Below, one piece after another: positions 1 through 6,527 of a stretch of 7,297 bases of DNA. Origin of the DNA: Actinomycetota bacterium (GTDB taxonomy: Bacteria > Actinomycetota > Thermoleophilia > Gaiellales > Gaiellaceae). How positions within the stretch are numbered: position 1 is the first letter of the stretch; each line of letters opens with the position of its first letter. The stretch spans positions 1-7,297 of the forward strand of contig JACCZA010000072.1 in the NCBI GenBank assembly GCA_013696185.1, given 5' to 3'. A program made the position numbers and the translations under genes. The notes beneath the pieces are model-generated. The model did not search any database and was not told the DNA's origin. It saw nothing but the letters and a program-made list of their open reading frames with translations.

Positions 1-84
1 CTCAGCCAGCACGTACAGCTCGGCGAGAGCGCGGAGATTCGCGACCGCCTCCTGGGCCGCTCGACGATCAGTTCCGTAGCGGGA
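1..84 (-). other. Window edge, possible fragment of an unidentified minus-strand gene
   Basis: Read on the minus strand, one frame stays open from the tRNA to the window edge and gives an alanine/leucine-rich, helix-like peptide containing RRAAQEAVANLRALAELYV. This looks like coding sequence in composition, but 84 bases are too few to name a family. No ATG or GTG with a ribosome binding site is visible in this frame, so the start may be unusual or the frame may be chance. The plus strand also has an open frame here, as expected in GC-rich DNA. Confidence 0.2.
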
Positions 85-156
85 TGCCCCCGACAAGAAT
101 CGAACTTGTGCACGCGGTTTAGGAAACCGCTGCTCTATCCACTGAGCTACGGGGGC
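85..156 (-). tRNA. tRNA-Arg (anticodon CCT)
   Basis: The minus strand folds into a complete 72-nt cloverleaf. The 7-bp acceptor stem pairs GCCCCCG with CGGGGGC and is followed by discriminator A. The D arm has GCTC/GAGC stems around an 8-nt loop. The anticodon stem GCGGT/ACCGC encloses the loop TTCCTAA, which places CCT at positions 34-36. The variable loop has 4 nt, and the T arm ACAAG/CTTGT encloses TTCGATT. The tRNA reads the rare arginine codon AGG. The 3' CCA is not encoded (the next bases are TCC), so it must be added by the CCA-adding enzyme. It lies downstream of the catalase gene on the same strand. Confidence 0.96.
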
Positions 157-203
157 AGAGGAGGGCCGGCCCGGAGCTCCGAGCCAGCCCACGTCTTCTG
201 CGA

Positions 204-209
204 ACTGTA
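204..209 (-). promoter_or_regulatory. Candidate -10 element for the tRNA-Arg gene
   Basis: The minus strand carries TACAGT, which fits the actinobacterial TANNNT -10 pattern. It would start transcription near 197, giving a 5' leader of about 40 nt before the mature tRNA. The identical hexamer lies before the TPP riboswitch. No convincing -35 is visible, so this is a suggestion. Read-through from the catalase gene is the alternative. Confidence 0.3.
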
Positions 210-270
210 ACCACGGCCCTTCCGGCCTCGGGAGTGCCTCGAGTGGCTTTCCCCGGGCTGCCGCGCCGCC

Positions 271-1797
271 CTACTGTGCCCGCGCCGGCACCCCCCGCTG
301 AGCCACGCTGCCGTTCGTCGAGCCCTCGAGGCCCAAGCCGGCCGCCACTCGCCGTCCGAGCTCGGCGTCGCACTGCTTGAAGTGGCCGACCATCCGCTCC
401 TGGACGTGCTCCTCGCACTGACCGAGGAAGTCGACGAAGTTGAAGACGAGATCCTCGCGCTCGTCGTCGGGCATCGTGCGGTAGCGCTCGCCCGCCTGGG
501 CGTAGTCGTTCGTGCGGCTGAGCGTGCGGCGCGTGAGGGGGCCGCTGATCTCCGGCTCGTGGTCCCTCCCCGCGCGCGGGGCCTCGGCCAGCCCGCCGAG
601 TGAGCTCGGCTCGTAGTTCACGTGCGGGTTCTCGCCGGTGTCGTCGACGTGGTAGGCCATCTGCCCGTCGCGCTGGTTCGTCCGCGGCGTCGTCACCGGC
701 GCGTTGATCGGCAGCTGCAGGTAGTTCGGCCCCACGCGATGGCGCTGCGTGTCGGAATAGGAGAACGTCCGCCCGACGAGCATCTTGTCGTCGCTGAAGT
801 CGAGCCCATCCACCAGGACGCCGGTGCCGAAGGCGACCTGCTCCGTCTCCGCGTAGAAGTTGTCCACGTTCCGGTCGAGCACCATCCGGCCCACCGGGCG
901 CAGCGGGAAGACGTCCTCGGGCCAGGTCTTCGTGTCGTCGAGCGGGTCGAAGTCGAGCTCGGGGTGCTCGCCGTCCTCCATGATCTGGACGCAGAGCTCC
1001 CACTCGGGGTAGTCGCCGCGCTCGATCGCCTCGAACAGGTCCTTCGAGGCATGGCCGAGCTCGGTCGCCTGGATCTCGCTCGCCTGCGCCTGCGTGAGGG
1101 ACTTGATGCCCTGCTTCGTCTTCCAGTGGTACTTGACGAGCACGGCCTCGCCCTCGGCGTTGACCATCTTGTACGTGTTCACGCCGAAGCCGTCCATGTG
1201 GCGGTAGTCCTGCGGTATCCCGCGAGGACTGAAGAGCCACGTGAGCATGTGCATCGACTCGGGCGTCATGCTCATGAAGTCGAAGATGCGGTTCGGGTCC
1301 TGTCGGAAGGTGACGGGATCGGGCTTGAGCGAGTGGATCACGTCCGGGAACTTGACGGCGTCGCGGATGAAGAAGACGGGCAGGTTGTTGCCGACGAGGT
1401 CCCAGTTGCCGTCCTCGGTCTTGAGCTTGACGGCGAAGCCGCGCGGGTCGCGTGCGGTCTCGGGGGAGTCGCGCCCGCCGATCACCGTCGAGAAGCGGAC
1501 GACGAGCGGCGTTCGCTTCCCCTTCTCCTGGAAGAGCTTCGCGCGCGTGTACCTCGAGGGAGGCTCGTCGCCGATCGTGCCGTAAGCCTCGAAGAAGCCG
1601 TGCGCGAGGAAGCCGCGGGCGTGCACGACCCGTTCCGGGATGCGCTCGCGGTCGAAGTGGCTGATCTTCTCCAGGAACTGGTAGTTCTCGAGTGTCGCCG
1701 GCCCTCGCTCGCCGACCGTCCGCTGGTTCTGGTTGTCGTAGACCGGGTGCCCCTGGCGGTTCGTCAGGTGGCTCTGCTCTCGACCGTCCTCGCTCAT
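271..1797 (-). CDS. katA: Monofunctional haem catalase
   Basis: Cytoplasmic haem enzyme that splits two H2O2 into water and oxygen. The 508 residues match the usual length of small-subunit catalases. The active-site signature FDRERIPERVVHARG (residues 48-62) contains the catalytic His59; Asn138 in VGNN is the second distal residue. The haem-ligand signature is present as R343-x-F-x-Y347-x-D349, with Tyr347 as proximal ligand. GRMVLDRN (303-310) and YEPSSLGG (395-402) are further family landmarks. The signature continues FLAHG rather than the common GAGAHG, and NNLP replaces the common NNTP. The ATG is supported by AAGGGA (1803-1808), 5 nt upstream, and by alignment of the N-terminus with other catalases (HPVYDNQNQRTVGERGP). 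The gene is followed by the tRNA gene on the same strand. No regulator is adjacent. The symbol is generic; the phylogenetic clade was not determined. Confidence 0.97.
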   Translation of the reverse strand: MSEDGREQSHLTNRQGHPVYDNQNQRTVGERGPATLENYQFLEKISHFDRERIPERVVHARGFLAHGFFEAYGTIGDEPPSRYTRAKLFQEKGKRTPLVVRFSTVIGGRDSPETARDPRGFAVKLKTEDGNWDLVGNNLPVFFIRDAVKFPDVIHSLKPDPVTFRQDPNRIFDFMSMTPESMHMLTWLFSPRGIPQDYRHMDGFGVNTYKMVNAEGEAVLVKYHWKTKQGIKSLTQAQASEIQATELGHASKDLFEAIERGDYPEWELCVQIMEDGEHPELDFDPLDDTKTWPEDVFPLRPVGRMVLDRNVDNFYAETEQVAFGTGVLVDGLDFSDDKMLVGRTFSYSDTQRHRVGPNYLQLPINAPVTTPRTNQRDGQMAYHVDDTGENPHVNYEPSSLGGLAEAPRAGRDHEPEISGPLTRRTLSRTNDYAQAGERYRTMPDDEREDLVFNFVDFLGQCEEHVQERMVGHFKQCDAELGRRVAAGLGLEGSTNGSVAQRGVPARAQ

Positions 1798-1834
1798 ACG
1801 CGTCCCTTCCTCGCTCGCTACGGCGTCGCCGCCG

Positions 1835-1840
1835 ATCGTA
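1835..1840 (-). promoter_or_regulatory. Candidate -10 element for the catalase gene
   Basis: TACGAT on the minus strand fits TANNNT and would place the transcription start near 1828, giving a leader of about 30 nt that includes the AAGGGA ribosome binding site. The 93-bp gap to the upstream gene also favours a separate promoter. I see no good -35 and no clear inverted repeat of the PerR/Fur or OxyR type. Confidence 0.35.
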
Positions 1841-1890
1841 ATGGTCGCCGGGCGCCCGAGAGTGCGCGGCGCTCGAAGGAGCGGCCGGAG

Positions 1891-2244
1891 CTACAGGTCG
1901 GTCGCGGCCGGGCCGCGCTCGGCAACGCAGGCGCTCACCCAGCGCTCGGTTGCGTCGACGAGACGCTTGAGCGCGGCGTGGCGCTCCTGCCGTGGGGCGA
2001 GGCCGGCGAGGGAGAGGCCGACCCGCACCTGGTGCACTGCGGCCCCGCCGGTCCTGCCGAGCTCGTGGCGCTGCTCGGAGACGATGGAGACCTCGCCGAA
2101 CTCGGGCACGAGGATGCGCCCGAGCTGCTCGAGCTCCGCGCGGGTCGCCTCCCGTCCCGCGAGGATGCCGAAGTTGACGCGGACCTCGACGAGCGGCTCG
2201 GCCGGTCGTGCCTGAGAGGTGACGGGAAGGTCGGGCGTGAGCAC
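1891..2244 (-). CDS. Conserved-looking protein of unknown function, 117 aa
   Basis: I do not recognise this protein. It has no signal peptide or membrane segment. The sequence alternates as expected for a small alpha/beta domain: a strand around 18-26 (PLVEVRVNF), a helix at 33-47, a strand at 51-58 (VSIVSEQ), a strand at 68-79 (AAVHQVRVGLSL), and a long C-terminal helix at 84-110 with RWVSACVAER. That organised pattern, with charged and hydrophobic residues well placed, argues for a real gene rather than a shadow frame. The start is a GTG at 2244 without a clear ribosome binding site, and no later in-frame start fits well. It lies 40 nt behind the ABC membrane subunit and 93 nt before catalase, so it may be the third gene of the ABC transcript. 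A role cannot be assigned. Confidence 0.6.
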   Translation of the reverse strand: MLTPDLPVTSQARPAEPLVEVRVNFGILAGREATRAELEQLGRILVPEFGEVSIVSEQRHELGRTGGAAVHQVRVGLSLAGLAPRQERHAALKRLVDATERWVSACVAERGPAATDL

Positions 2245-2284
2245 GGACCCGGTATCGGCGGCGGGCGCCGAGACCGTTAGGCCC

Positions 2285-3031
2285 CTATGCCTCGCGCGGC
2301 TCCCAGCGGAAGCGCCGGGCGGCGATCGCGATGCCGACGAGCCCCCAGCCCGCGACCACCGCGACCGCCCCGGGACGCGACCAGATCGCCTCTCCCTTCA
2401 GCGAGGCGGCGTCCAGGAGCTCGATCAGGTAGCGCAGCGGCAGTACGTCGCCGAGTGCCTGCAGCACCTCGGGGTAGCGGCGCGTCGGGCCGAAGGAGCC
2501 GGACAGGAACGCCATCGGCAGGAGGACGACGTTGAGCGCGGCCGAGGCGCCCTCGCTCGAGCGCAGGAGCGCCGTCGCGGCGAAGCCGAGCCCGGCGAAC
2601 GCGGCCACCCCGAGGAGGAGGGCGACGACGAGCGAGCCGGGCCGCGACGGCAGCTCGGCGTCGAAGAAGAGGCGACCGAGGCCGAAGAGGGCGACGGCCT
2701 GCAGCGCGAAGACGATCACCGTCGAGGCGAGCACGGCCGCCAGGTACGTGGCAGCGGGGAGGGGCGTCGCGCGCAGACGCTTCAGGAGCGCCGACTCGCG
2801 CCGCAGCACGAGGGAGATCGCGAGGCCGGCGAAGGCGGTGTTCGCGACCCCGTAGCCGAGCATGCCCACGAGCAGGACGCTCGAGGCGGGCTCGCCGTCG
2901 ATCGTGCCGCCGTAGACCGAGCCGAGCAGGACGAACAGGAGCAGCGGAAAGACGAAGATGAAGACCGCGGCCTCGCGCGAGCGCCAGAACAGCAGCTGCT
3001 CGCTGCGCAGCTGGTGCACGAACAGCCTCAC
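2285..3031 (-). CDS. ABC-2 type exporter, membrane subunit
   Basis: Integral membrane half of an ABC exporter, 248 residues. After a short cytoplasmic amphipathic N-terminus there are about six hydrophobic segments, near 22-38, 52-75, 98-118, 133-156, 162-178 and 221-238. The cytoplasmic stretch KRLRATPLP (84-92) between the second and third segments is typical of ABC2_membrane proteins, and the LPLRYLIELLD region (197-207) before the last helix is also characteristic. The GTG start overlaps the TGA of the ATPase gene as GTGA, a classic coupled pair. A strong ribosome binding site, GAGGAGGAGG (3036-3045), lies 4 nt before it. Longer upstream extensions of this frame run inside the ATPase gene and are not genuine. 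The exported substrate is unknown; drug, lipid and polysaccharide exporters share this form. Confidence 0.92.
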   Translation of the reverse strand: MRLFVHQLRSEQLLFWRSREAAVFIFVFPLLLFVLLGSVYGGTIDGEPASSVLLVGMLGYGVANTAFAGLAISLVLRRESALLKRLRATPLPAATYLAAVLASTVIVFALQAVALFGLGRLFFDAELPSRPGSLVVALLLGVAAFAGLGFAATALLRSSEGASAALNVVLLPMAFLSGSFGPTRRYPEVLQALGDVLPLRYLIELLDAASLKGEAIWSRPGAVAVVAGWGLVGIAIAARRFRWEPREA

Positions 3032-3879
3032 CGCACCTCCTCCTCGGCGACGAGGTCGAGATAGACGTCCTCGAGCGTGGGCCGCCGCACCTCCAGCCCG
3101 TCCAGCTCGCGCCCCCCGGCGAGCGCCTCGCCGGTGAGCCGGTGGAGCTCCTCGGTCGGTCTCTCGGTGCGCAGGACGACGACCTCGCCGTCTCGCCGGT
3201 AGCGGATCTCGGCGCCGAGCGAGCCGCCGACGAGCTCGGCGGGGGTGCCGAGGCCGACGATCTCGCCGGCGCGGAGCACCGCCACGCGGTCCGCGAGCTG
3301 CTGGGCCTCGTCGAGGTAGTGCGTCGTCAGCAGGATCGTCGTCCCGAGCGAGCGCAGCGTGCGGATCGCGTCCCAGGCGGCGCGGCGCGCGGTCGGGTCG
3401 AAGCCGGTCGTCGGCTCGTCGAGGAACAGCAGCTCCGGGTTGCCGATCAGCGCCAGGCCCAGATCGAGCCTGCGCTTCTGCCCCCCGGACAGCGTCTTCA
3501 CCCGCGCGTCGCGCTTCTCCGTCAGGCCGACCAGCTCGACCACCTCGTCGGCGTCGCGCGGGCGCTCGTAGTACCCGGCGAACATCCGGTGGGTCTCGGC
3601 CACCGTCAGATTCGCCCACAGCTGCGAGGCCTGCAGGACGACGCCGATCCGCTCGCGGTAGGCGGCCTGCCCGCCCGCGGGGTCGAAGCCGAGCACGTCG
3701 ACCTCCCCGCCGTCGCGGCGGCGGTAGCCCTCGAGGATCTCCACGGTCGTCGTCTTGCCGGCCCCGTTCGGGCCGAGCAGGCCGAACACCTCGCCGACGC
3801 CGACGTCGAAGCTGACGCCGCGCAGGGCCTCCGAGCCCCCGTAGGACTTGCGCAGGTCGCGAACGGTGATCGCGCTCAT
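3028..3879 (-). CDS. ABC-2 type exporter, ATP-binding subunit (DrrA-like)
   Basis: Cytoplasmic ATPase of 283 residues that should power the membrane protein encoded next to it. All motifs are intact: Walker A GPNGAGKT (36-43), Q-loop Gln83, signature LSGGQKRR (130-137), Walker B LLFLDEP (150-156), D-loop GFDP (159-162) and H-loop His187. After about residue 215 comes a short C-terminal domain of the DrrA/CcmA type, ending with the usual PTLEDVYLDL (267-276). The ATG at 3879 begins MSAITVRDLRKSYGG, the normal start of such domains. The open frame continues upstream across the PhzF gene, but that part is low-complexity shadow. There is no good Shine-Dalgarno, which fits a nearly leaderless message from the hexamer at 3888-3893. 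The substrate is not predictable. Confidence 0.95.
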   Translation of the reverse strand: MSAITVRDLRKSYGGSEALRGVSFDVGVGEVFGLLGPNGAGKTTTVEILEGYRRRDGGEVDVLGFDPAGGQAAYRERIGVVLQASQLWANLTVAETHRMFAGYYERPRDADEVVELVGLTEKRDARVKTLSGGQKRRLDLGLALIGNPELLFLDEPTTGFDPTARRAAWDAIRTLRSLGTTILLTTHYLDEAQQLADRVAVLRAGEIVGLGTPAELVGGSLGAEIRYRRDGEVVVLRTERPTEELHRLTGEALAGGRELDGLEVRRPTLEDVYLDLVAEEEVR

Positions 3880-3887
3880 CGCAGCGG

Positions 3888-3893
3888 AGCGTA
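3888..3893 (-). promoter_or_regulatory. Candidate -10 element for the ABC exporter operon
   Basis: TACGCT on the minus strand fits TANNNT and ends 8 nt before the ATPase ATG, so transcription would start at or 1-3 nt before the start codon. This agrees with the lack of a ribosome binding site. No -35 is evident. It is back-to-back with the candidate -10 of the PhzF gene within a 39-bp gap. Confidence 0.35.
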
Positions 3894-3906
3894 CGGGCGG
3901 GCTGCG

Positions 3907-3912
3907 TAGAGT
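3907..3912 (+). promoter_or_regulatory. Candidate -10 element for a leaderless PhzF-family mRNA
   Basis: TAGAGT fits TANNNT and is separated by exactly 6 nt from the GTG at 3919, the spacing expected when the first base of the start codon is also the transcription start. No purine-rich ribosome binding site exists in the 39-bp gap, which supports a leaderless message. The -35 region is not recognisable. Confidence 0.45.
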
Positions 3913-3918
3913 GCCCCG

Positions 3919-4758
3919 GTGCCGACCTACCGCTACGTGGTCGCAGACGTCTTCACGGATCGCCCGCTGAGCGGCAACCAGCTCGCCGTCTTCACCGACG
4001 CACGCGCCCTGCCGGAGGCGTCGCTGCAGCCCCTCGCACGGGAGCTGGCGCTGTCGGAGACCGTCTTCGTGTTGCCGCCGGAGCAGGGCGGACACGTCCG
4101 CATCCGCATCTTCACGCCCGCCATGGAGCTGCCCTTCGCCGGCCACCCGGTGCTCGGCAGCGCCTTCGTCCTCGGCGCGCCGCTCCAGCTCGGCGAGATC
4201 CGCATCGAGACCGGCGCGGGCGTCGTGCCCGTCCGGCTCGAGCGCGAGGGGGCCCGGATCGTCTTCGGGCGGATGGAGCAGCCGGTCCCGTCGTGGCGGC
4301 CCTACGAGCGAGAGGCCGAGCTGCTCGCGGCGCTCGGCGTCGGGCGCTCGGAGCTGCCCGTCGAGCTCTACGACCTCGGCCCCACGCACGCCTTCGTGAC
4401 CCTCGCGAGCGCCGGCGAGGTCGTGCGGCTCTCCCCGGACCTCGCCGCCCTGGCGCGCCATCCGATCGGCGCCAACTGCGTCGCGCGGGATGGCGAGCGC
4501 CTGAAGCTCCGCATGTTCGCTCCCGGGCACGGCATCGCCGAGGATCCCGCGTCGGGCTCGGCGGCCGGCCCGCTCGCCGTGCACCTCGCCCGGCACGGCT
4601 GGACGTCCTTCGGCGACGAGATCGAGATCTCTCAGGGAGCGGAGATCGGACGTCCCTCGACCCTCTACGCCCGCGCCGACGGCTCGCCCGAGCGGATCGA
4701 GCGGGTCGAGGTCGGCGGCTCGGCGGTCGTCGTCGCCCGCGGGGAGTTCAAGCTGTAG
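3919..4758 (+). CDS. PhzF-family isomerase/epimerase
   Basis: Cytoplasmic enzyme of the PhzF / diaminopimelate-epimerase-like fold, 279 residues, the usual length. The N-terminus YVVADVFTDRPLSGNQLAVF (6-25) is the family hallmark. Glu47 in LSETVF corresponds to the acid-base glutamate of PhzF. FAGHP (73-77) and the second-domain counterpart EDPASGSAAGPLAVHL (208-223) flank the active site between the two pseudo-symmetric halves, and RIFTPAMELP (63-72) matches the expected segment. The start is a GTG with no Shine-Dalgarno but with a well-placed -10. There are no other phenazine genes nearby, so a role in phenazine synthesis is unlikely; most family members have unknown small-molecule substrates. 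The gene diverges from the ABC exporter and converges on the Asp-box gene. Confidence 0.93.
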   Translation: MPTYRYVVADVFTDRPLSGNQLAVFTDARALPEASLQPLARELALSETVFVLPPEQGGHVRIRIFTPAMELPFAGHPVLGSAFVLGAPLQLGEIRIETGAGVVPVRLEREGARIVFGRMEQPVPSWRPYEREAELLAALGVGRSELPVELYDLGPTHAFVTLASAGEVVRLSPDLAALARHPIGANCVARDGERLKLRMFAPGHGIAEDPASGSAAGPLAVHLARHGWTSFGDEIEISQGAEIGRPSTLYARADGSPERIERVEVGGSAVVVARGEFKL

Positions 4759-4782
4759 CGGGACCGGGCGATTTCGCCGCGA

Positions 4783-5187
4783 TCAGGCTGCGGCGGAGGC
4801 GAACGCGACCGCGGCGATCTCGGGCAGCTCCGGCGCGAGCGCCTGCCAGAAGCGGCCGCCGTCGCGCGAGAGGTAGAGCCGGTTCCTGGCCGCGTAGAGC
4901 ACGAGGTCCGGGTCGTCGGCGTCGATCGCGACCGCTCGCCCGGGCGGGAGCCCGCCGCCCGCCTCGCTCCACGTGCTGCCGGCGTCCCGGGAGAGGAGGA
5001 GGGGAGGGCGCCTGTCGACGATCGCGACGACGAGCGACCCCGACGCCGCGCTCGCGACGAGCCGCGGGAGCCCGAGCCGGGTCTCCTCGCTCGCGGCCGT
5101 CTCGAGCGGCGGCTCGGGGCCGAGCACCTCCTCGGTCTCGAGATCGACCGCGTAGGTGCCGAGCGCGGTCTCTGCGAGCGCGCGCAC
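4783..5187 (-). CDS. Small Asp-box (BNR-like) repeat protein
   Basis: Predicted 134-residue protein with no signal peptide or membrane helix. Two Asp-boxes (S-x-D-x-G-x-x-W) are evident: SRDAGSTW (66-73) and SRDGGRFW (107-114), each preceded by a strand (PPLLL, NRLYL) and followed by another. The spacing of 41 residues is that of neighbouring beta-propeller blades, and the N-terminal part may be a third, degenerate blade. A complete propeller needs six or more blades, so this is only a fragment-sized unit. The likely GTG start lies 2 nt after the cytX stop. The sequence before it is pyrimidine-rich with no ribosome binding site, so translation probably depends on ribosomes finishing cytX. It is therefore likely co-regulated by the TPP riboswitch. 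Function unknown; the exact start is uncertain. Confidence 0.75.
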   Translation of the reverse strand: MRALAETALGTYAVDLETEEVLGPEPPLETAASEETRLGLPRLVASAASGSLVVAIVDRRPPLLLSRDAGSTWSEAGGGLPPGRAVAIDADDPDLVLYAARNRLYLSRDGGRFWQALAPELPEIAAVAFASAAA

Positions 5188-5189
5188 GG

Positions 5190-6527
5190 TCAGGAGGAGG
5201 GAGACAGGCGCGCCGAGCGCGTGGCGAGCACCGCCGCACCCGCGAGCGCGAAGGCGAGGGCGAAGCTCGGCAGGGTCGCGCCGATGCCGATTCCCGGCGG
5301 ATCGGTCCGCTCCACGAGGTCGATCCACCACGTGGGCCCCGTCGGGTAGAGCCACTGGTAGAGGGCGAAGCCGGCGAGCCAGGCGCCCAGCGGTCCCGGC
5401 CGGAGCGCGGGCGCCGAGAAGATGTCGGCAGGCCGGTAGCGCGCGCCCGAGAGCAGCCAGTCCGCGAGCAGCACGCCGAAGAGCGGCACGAAGAAGGAGC
5501 CGAGCAGGTAGAGGAACGACGCGTAGCTCAGGAGGTCGACCAGGAGCGCGCCGAGGATGGCTGCCACGGAGGCCAGCGCGACGAGCACGCGCTGCGGTAC
5601 CTGCGGGACGAGGTTCTGGAGGGAGACGCTCGCCGAGTACACGTTCGCGAACGCCTCGTCGGTCTCGTCGACCGTGATCGCGAGCAGCGCCAGGGCGCTG
5701 GCGAGTCCCGCCGCTGCCACAGCCGCCGGCAGCGCCGCAGCATCGCTCAGTCCCCGCGTCAGCACCAGCACGACGCCGAGCCCGAACATCCAGAGGGTGG
5801 GGATCAGGTAGCCGATGCCCGTACCGACGAGGGCGCTCGTCCGGTCGCGGGCGAAGCGGGTGTAGTCGGCGGCGAGCGGGATCCACGAGACGGTCAGCGC
5901 CACCACGAGGTCGATCCCCTGCCAGACCGACGAGCCCCCCTCGCCGGGCCGCGACCAGAGCTCGGCCAGGGAGGCGTTCCGGAACGCCCACCACGTCAGG
6001 TAGACGAGCGAGGCGAGCACGAGCCAGACGGCGAAGCGGCGCACGAAGCGGCGCACGAAGCCGACGGGTCCGAGCAGCGCGAGCGCGGCGGCGACCCCGC
6101 CGAAGACGAGCGTCCAGGCCCACTCGGCCCTGAAGCCGAGGAGCTCGTCCGAGAGCGCCCCGGCCGCGGTCGCGATGATGATCAGCTCGAAGACGGCGAA
6201 GCCCAGGCACTGGGCGACGTTGAGCGCCGTCGGCAGGTAGGAGCCGCGCCGGCCGAGCGGCGCCCGCAGCAGCACCATCGCGGGCACGCCGGCGTCCGCG
6301 CCGATCATGCCCGCGGCACCGAGCATCAGGTTGCCGAGCAGGCCGCCGACGACGATCGCGACGACTGCCTCGCGCAGCGACAGCGCGGGCACGAGCAGGG
6401 CCCCCGCGACGAGGACGAGCAGTGAGACGCCGAGGCTGCCCCAGAGGAGGGTGAGGTCGGTCAGGCCGAGCGAGCGCAGTCGCTCCGGAACGGGCTCGAT
6501 GCCCCATACAGGCGTGTCGTCCTTCAT
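5190..6527 (-). CDS. cytX: Hydroxymethylpyrimidine permease, NCS1 family (CytX)
   Basis: Membrane transporter of 445 residues in the nucleobase:cation symporter-1 family, with about 12 hydrophobic segments. It begins VWGIEPVPERLRSLG (7-21), the usual N-terminal motif. SWIPLAADYTRFAR (214-227) is the conserved NCS1 core motif, followed by DETDEAFANVYSASVSLQNL (287-306) and FVPLFGVLLADWLL (346-359), both family landmarks. The protein resembles CodB, but the TPP riboswitch directly upstream points to the thiamine-linked branch called CytX, predicted to import the pyrimidine precursor HMP for thiamine salvage. The ATG is preceded by GGGAGAGG ending 2 nt upstream, inside the riboswitch end. A basic loop at 157-165 is made from a duplicated 12-nt unit. 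The Asp-box gene follows 2 nt after the stop. Confidence 0.9.
   Translation of the reverse strand: MKDDTPVWGIEPVPERLRSLGLTDLTLLWGSLGVSLLVLVAGALLVPALSLREAVVAIVVGGLLGNLMLGAAGMIGADAGVPAMVLLRAPLGRRGSYLPTALNVAQCLGFAVFELIIIATAAGALSDELLGFRAEWAWTLVFGGVAAALALLGPVGFVRRFVRRFAVWLVLASLVYLTWWAFRNASLAELWSRPGEGGSSVWQGIDLVVALTVSWIPLAADYTRFARDRTSALVGTGIGYLIPTLWMFGLGVVLVLTRGLSDAAALPAAVAAAGLASALALLAITVDETDEAFANVYSASVSLQNLVPQVPQRVLVALASVAAILGALLVDLLSYASFLYLLGSFFVPLFGVLLADWLLSGARYRPADIFSAPALRPGPLGAWLAGFALYQWLYPTGPTWWIDLVERTDPPGIGIGATLPSFALAFALAGAAVLATRSARLSPSS
6032..6060. repeat. 12-nt tandem repeat inside cytX
   Basis: The plus strand shows CGAAGCGGCGCA twice in perfect tandem, followed by a further CGAAG. On the coding strand this gives the duplicated FVRR-FVRR of the cytoplasmic loop. 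The unit is a multiple of three, so the frame is kept. It looks like a small slippage duplication or a selected basic loop. Confidence 0.85.

Noticed and set aside
163..181. Two adjoining palindromes, GGGCCGGCCC and CGGAGCTCCG, between catalase and tRNA
   Set aside because: Short perfect palindromes arise easily at this GC content. They lack a loop and a T-run, so neither a terminator nor an operator can be supported.
119..1240. Minus-strand open frame of 373 codons in another frame of the catalase gene
   Set aside because: It overlaps the catalase frame on the same strand and runs into the tRNA gene; composition is Arg/Ala low complexity.
622..2280. Long plus-strand open frame of 552 codons opposite catalase and the 117-residue gene
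   Set aside because: Its translation is a monotonous V/R/L/E/D-rich string with no domain. It lies antisense to an unmistakable catalase, and GC-rich coding DNA commonly leaves such frames open.
3880..4596. N-terminal extension of the ABC ATPase frame
   Set aside because: The extension lies antisense to the PhzF gene and reads as low-complexity sequence. The normal ATPase N-terminus begins at the ATG at 3879.
3919..4758. Phenazine biosynthesis role for the PhzF-like gene
   Set aside because: No other phz genes are in the window, and most PhzF-family proteins occur outside phenazine pathways.
4767..4778. Hairpin GGCG-ATTT-CGCC between the convergent stops, possible shared terminator
   Set aside because: Only a 4-bp stem and no T-run on either strand, so there is not enough to call a terminator.
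4293..6425. Plus-strand open frame of 710 codons across the PhzF end, the Asp-box gene and cytX
   Set aside because: Extreme Arg/Ala/Glu bias without domains, crossing three recognisable genes. It is a shadow frame.
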